Below are positions 62,554-64,000 of a stretch of DNA of 64,000 bases, piece after piece. The DNA lies in NCBI GenBank assembly GCA_934432885.1, contig CAKRYY010000009.1, forward strand, positions 1 through 64,000, read 5' to 3'. Position numbers and translations under genes: made by a program. The stretch is from an uncultured Lachnospiraceae bacterium. GTDB taxonomy: Bacteria; Bacillota; Clostridia; Lachnospirales; Lachnospiraceae. How positions within the stretch are numbered: the first letter of the stretch is position 1; each line of letters starts with the position of its first letter. Under the pieces are notes generated by a model. It was given only the letters and a program-made list of their open reading frames with translations. It did not search any database and was not told the origin of the DNA.

Positions 62554-63290
62554 TTTTTAAAGTGGCAATACCGGGTAAAATACAGTTCCGTATGATTCGG
62601 AGAGAACCGAGACTTCTGCTGCGCAGCAAGGGGGATATTCATTATATCGGAGGAGCGGAGGTACTGCCGCCGCCGCTTGAAGCGTTGGAGGAAGAGGAGG
62701 TAATAAACGATTTAGGAACGCCTGATGAAGAGGAAGCGAAGGCGACCTTAATTGAACACAATCTGCGGCTTGTGGTATACATAGCAAAGAAATTCGACAA
62801 TACGGGCGTTGGTGTTGAGGATTTGATTTCGATAGGAACTATCGGGCTTATTAAATCCATCAATACCTTTAAGCCCGATAAAAATATTAAACTGGCAACC
62901 TATGCGTCAAGATGTATTGAAAATGAGATTTTGATGTATCTGCGGAAAAATAATAAGGCAAAGGTAGAGGTATCGATTGACGAGCCCTTGAATGTAGACT
63001 GGGATGGAAATGAGCTGCTGCTTTCGGACATTCTCGGAACGGATGAGGACGTCATCTACAGGGATATTGAAAATGAAGTGGAACGGGGACTTTTATTTCA
63101 GGCGGTAAACCGCCTGTCGGAGCGTGAACGGACGATCATCAGTCTGCGTTTTGGACTCAATACGGCAGACGGGGAGGAAATGACGCAGAAGGAGGTTGCT
63201 TCTCTGCTGGGTATTTCCCAATCCTATATTTCCAGACTGGAAAAGAAGATTATCGGAAGACTGAAACGCGAAATGGCAAAGGAGGCTTAA
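62550..63290 (+). CDS. sigE: Mother-cell RNA polymerase sigma factor SigE (pro-form)
   Basis: A 246-residue sigma-70 protein. The first about 27 residues are the pro-sequence, and [13 protein letters not shown] follows near the expected cut region. Region 2 ([40 protein letters not shown]) and region 4 ([20 protein letters not shown]) are close to other SigE proteins. It drives early mother-cell genes after SpoIIGA cleavage. Translation is coupled to spoIIGA. Confidence 0.97.
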   Translation: MIFKVAIPGKIQFRMIRREPRLLLRSKGDIHYIGGAEVLPPPLEALEEEEVINDLGTPDEEEAKATLIEHNLRLVVYIAKKFDNTGVGVEDLISIGTIGLIKSINTFKPDKNIKLATYASRCIENEILMYLRKNNKAKVEVSIDEPLNVDWDGNELLLSDILGTDEDVIYRDIENEVERGLLFQAVNRLSERERTIISLRFGLNTADGEEMTQKEVASLLGISQSYISRLEKKIIGRLKREMAKEA

Positions 63291-63349
63291 AAAAGTCAGA
63301 TTATGTTCTCTGACGGCGAAAAGATTTCTTTTAAAATTTCATAAAACAC

Positions 63350-63379
63350 GCATAGGAAAGCGCCATAGTGAGAATGATT
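63350..63379 (+). promoter_or_regulatory. Candidate forespore (sigma-F/G) promoter of sigG
   Basis: GCATA at 63350-63354 fits the -35, and GAGAATGATT at 63370-63379 fits the sigma-F -10 (GGNRANANTW) with two mismatches, 15 bases apart. It is 34 bases before the ATG. The match is modest. Confidence 0.45.
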
Positions 63380-63422
63380 TTACTGAAAGAAAGCTATCAG
63401 GAGGAAACTTACTATGGCGCTT
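63358..63422 (+). promoter_or_regulatory. 12-bp inverted repeat sequestering the sigG start codon
   Basis: AAGCGCCATAGT (63358-63369) is the exact reverse complement of ACTATGGCGCTT (63411-63422). The right arm contains the ATG start (63414) and the next two codons; the loop holds AGGAGG (63399-63404). The left arm lies between the -35 and -10 of the candidate forespore promoter, so only longer transcripts would contain both arms. Confidence 0.8.
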
Positions 63423-64000
63423 AATAAGGTAGAAATCTGCGGTGTCAACACAGCCAGACTTCCGTCTCTTTCCAATGAGCAGAAGCGGGAGCTTTTTGAA
63501 AAGATTAAGGCGGGCGATATGGATGCCAGAAATGAATATACGGAAGGAAATCTGAGGCTTGTTTTGAGCGTAATCAAACGTTTCTCCAACAGCAACGAAA
63601 ACCCGGATGATTTGTTTCAGATTGGCTGTATCGGTCTGATGAAGGCAATCGACAATTTCAATACCGAGCTTGACGTAAAATTCTCTACTTATGCTGTTCC
63701 TATGATTGTGGGTGAGATAAGACGCTTTTTAAGAGATAACAACAGCATCAGAGTGAGCCGTTCCTTAAAGGATACAGCCTATAAAGCAATCTATGCCAAG
63801 GAAAGCCTGACAAGGAAAAACCTAAAGGAGCCTACCATTATGGAGATTGCGGAGGAAATCGGCGTTCCAAAGGAGGACATCGTATATGCGCTGGATGCGA
63901 TTCAGAATCCAATGAGTCTGTATGAGCCGGTTTATACGGATGGCGGAGACACACTTTATGTCATGGACCAGGTCAGCGACAAAAAGAATAAGGAAGAGAC
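63414..64000 (+). CDS. sigG: Forespore sigma factor SigG, 5' part
   Basis: The gene runs off the window; 195 codons are visible. The N-terminus MALNKVEICGVNTARLPSLS is the SigG hallmark, which binds anti-sigma factors and SpoIIAB-type partners. Region 2 has NLRLVLSVIKRFSNSNENPD and FSTYAVPMIVGEIRRFLRD. It directs late forespore genes. It follows sigE as in B. subtilis and most clostridia. Confidence 0.97.
   Translation, partial: MALNKVEICGVNTARLPSLSNEQKRELFEKIKAGDMDARNEYTEGNLRLVLSVIKRFSNSNENPDDLFQIGCIGLMKAIDNFNTELDVKFSTYAVPMIVGEIRRFLRDNNSIRVSRSLKDTAYKAIYAKESLTRKNLKEPTIMEIAEEIGVPKEDIVYALDAIQNPMSLYEPVYTDGGDTLYVMDQVSDKKNKEE

Overview
The window is a gap-poor chromosomal stretch from a motile, spore-forming low-to-moderate-GC Clostridia. 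Gene order and protein style (CheC/CheD chemotaxis, PolC, rimP-nusA-ylxR-ylxQ-infB, pyrH-frr-uppS-cdsA-dxr-rseP-ispG-polC, mraZ-rsmH...ftsZ-spoIIGA-sigE-sigG) point to Lachnospiraceae. I cannot name the genus from sequence alone. Almost every gene is on the + strand. There are no insertion sequences, prophage genes or CRISPR arrays.

Layout. 1-6.7 kb: the end of a chemotaxis/flagellar operon (cheA 3' end, cheW, cheC, cheD, a small membrane protein, sigma-28 fliA, a FapA/DUF342 protein, and three accessory proteins of uncertain role). 6.7-8.6 kb: rpsB-tsf with a structured leader. 8.8-10 kb: a protein with a sigma-28-like promoter, then a convergent DtxR/MntR-type regulator (the only clear minus-strand gene). 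10.2-15.8 kb: MarR regulator, lipoprotein efflux adaptor and RND pump. 16-19.1 kb: a chemoreceptor and a polysaccharide deacetylase. 19.1-32.3 kb: bactofilin, pyrH, frr, uppS, cdsA, dxr, rseP, a degenerate PP2C-like protein paired with a Ser/Thr kinase, ispG and polC. 32.3-42.7 kb: tRNA-Glu, then rimP-nusA-ylxR-ylxQ-infB-rbfA-nrnA-truB-ribF and a Na/Pi transporter. 42.8-48.6 kb: a secreted NlpC/P60 hydrolase, rpsO, pnp, thrS. 48.6-61.6 kb: the division and cell wall (dcw) cluster. 61.7 kb to the end: the early sporulation cassette spoIIGA-sigE-sigG, with sigG cut by the window edge.

How the genes work together. The central part is a growth block: nucleotide supply (pyrH), translation (rpsB, tsf, frr, infB, rbfA, rpsO, thrS), RNA turnover (pnp), DNA replication (polC), lipid and isoprenoid precursors (uppS, cdsA, dxr, ispG), and wall synthesis and division (mraZ to ftsZ). 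The flanks carry two developmental programmes: motility (sigma-28) and sporulation (SpoIIGA processes pro-SigE; SigG acts in the forespore).

No wholly new multi-gene system is evident. The most interesting signals are regulatory and small-scale. A perfect 12-bp inverted repeat buries the sigG start codon, and its 5' arm lies inside the presumed forespore promoter, so only read-through mRNA would fold. The spoIIGA promoter has an unusual 21-bp spacer with Spo0A-like boxes. The rpsB leader can form a pseudoknot, and the pnp leader has a very long hairpin. A palindromic repeat family with covarying stems always sits just behind terminators or hairpins. A kinase/degenerate-phosphatase pair is embedded in the isoprenoid operon. 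One division PBP carries KTA instead of KTG.
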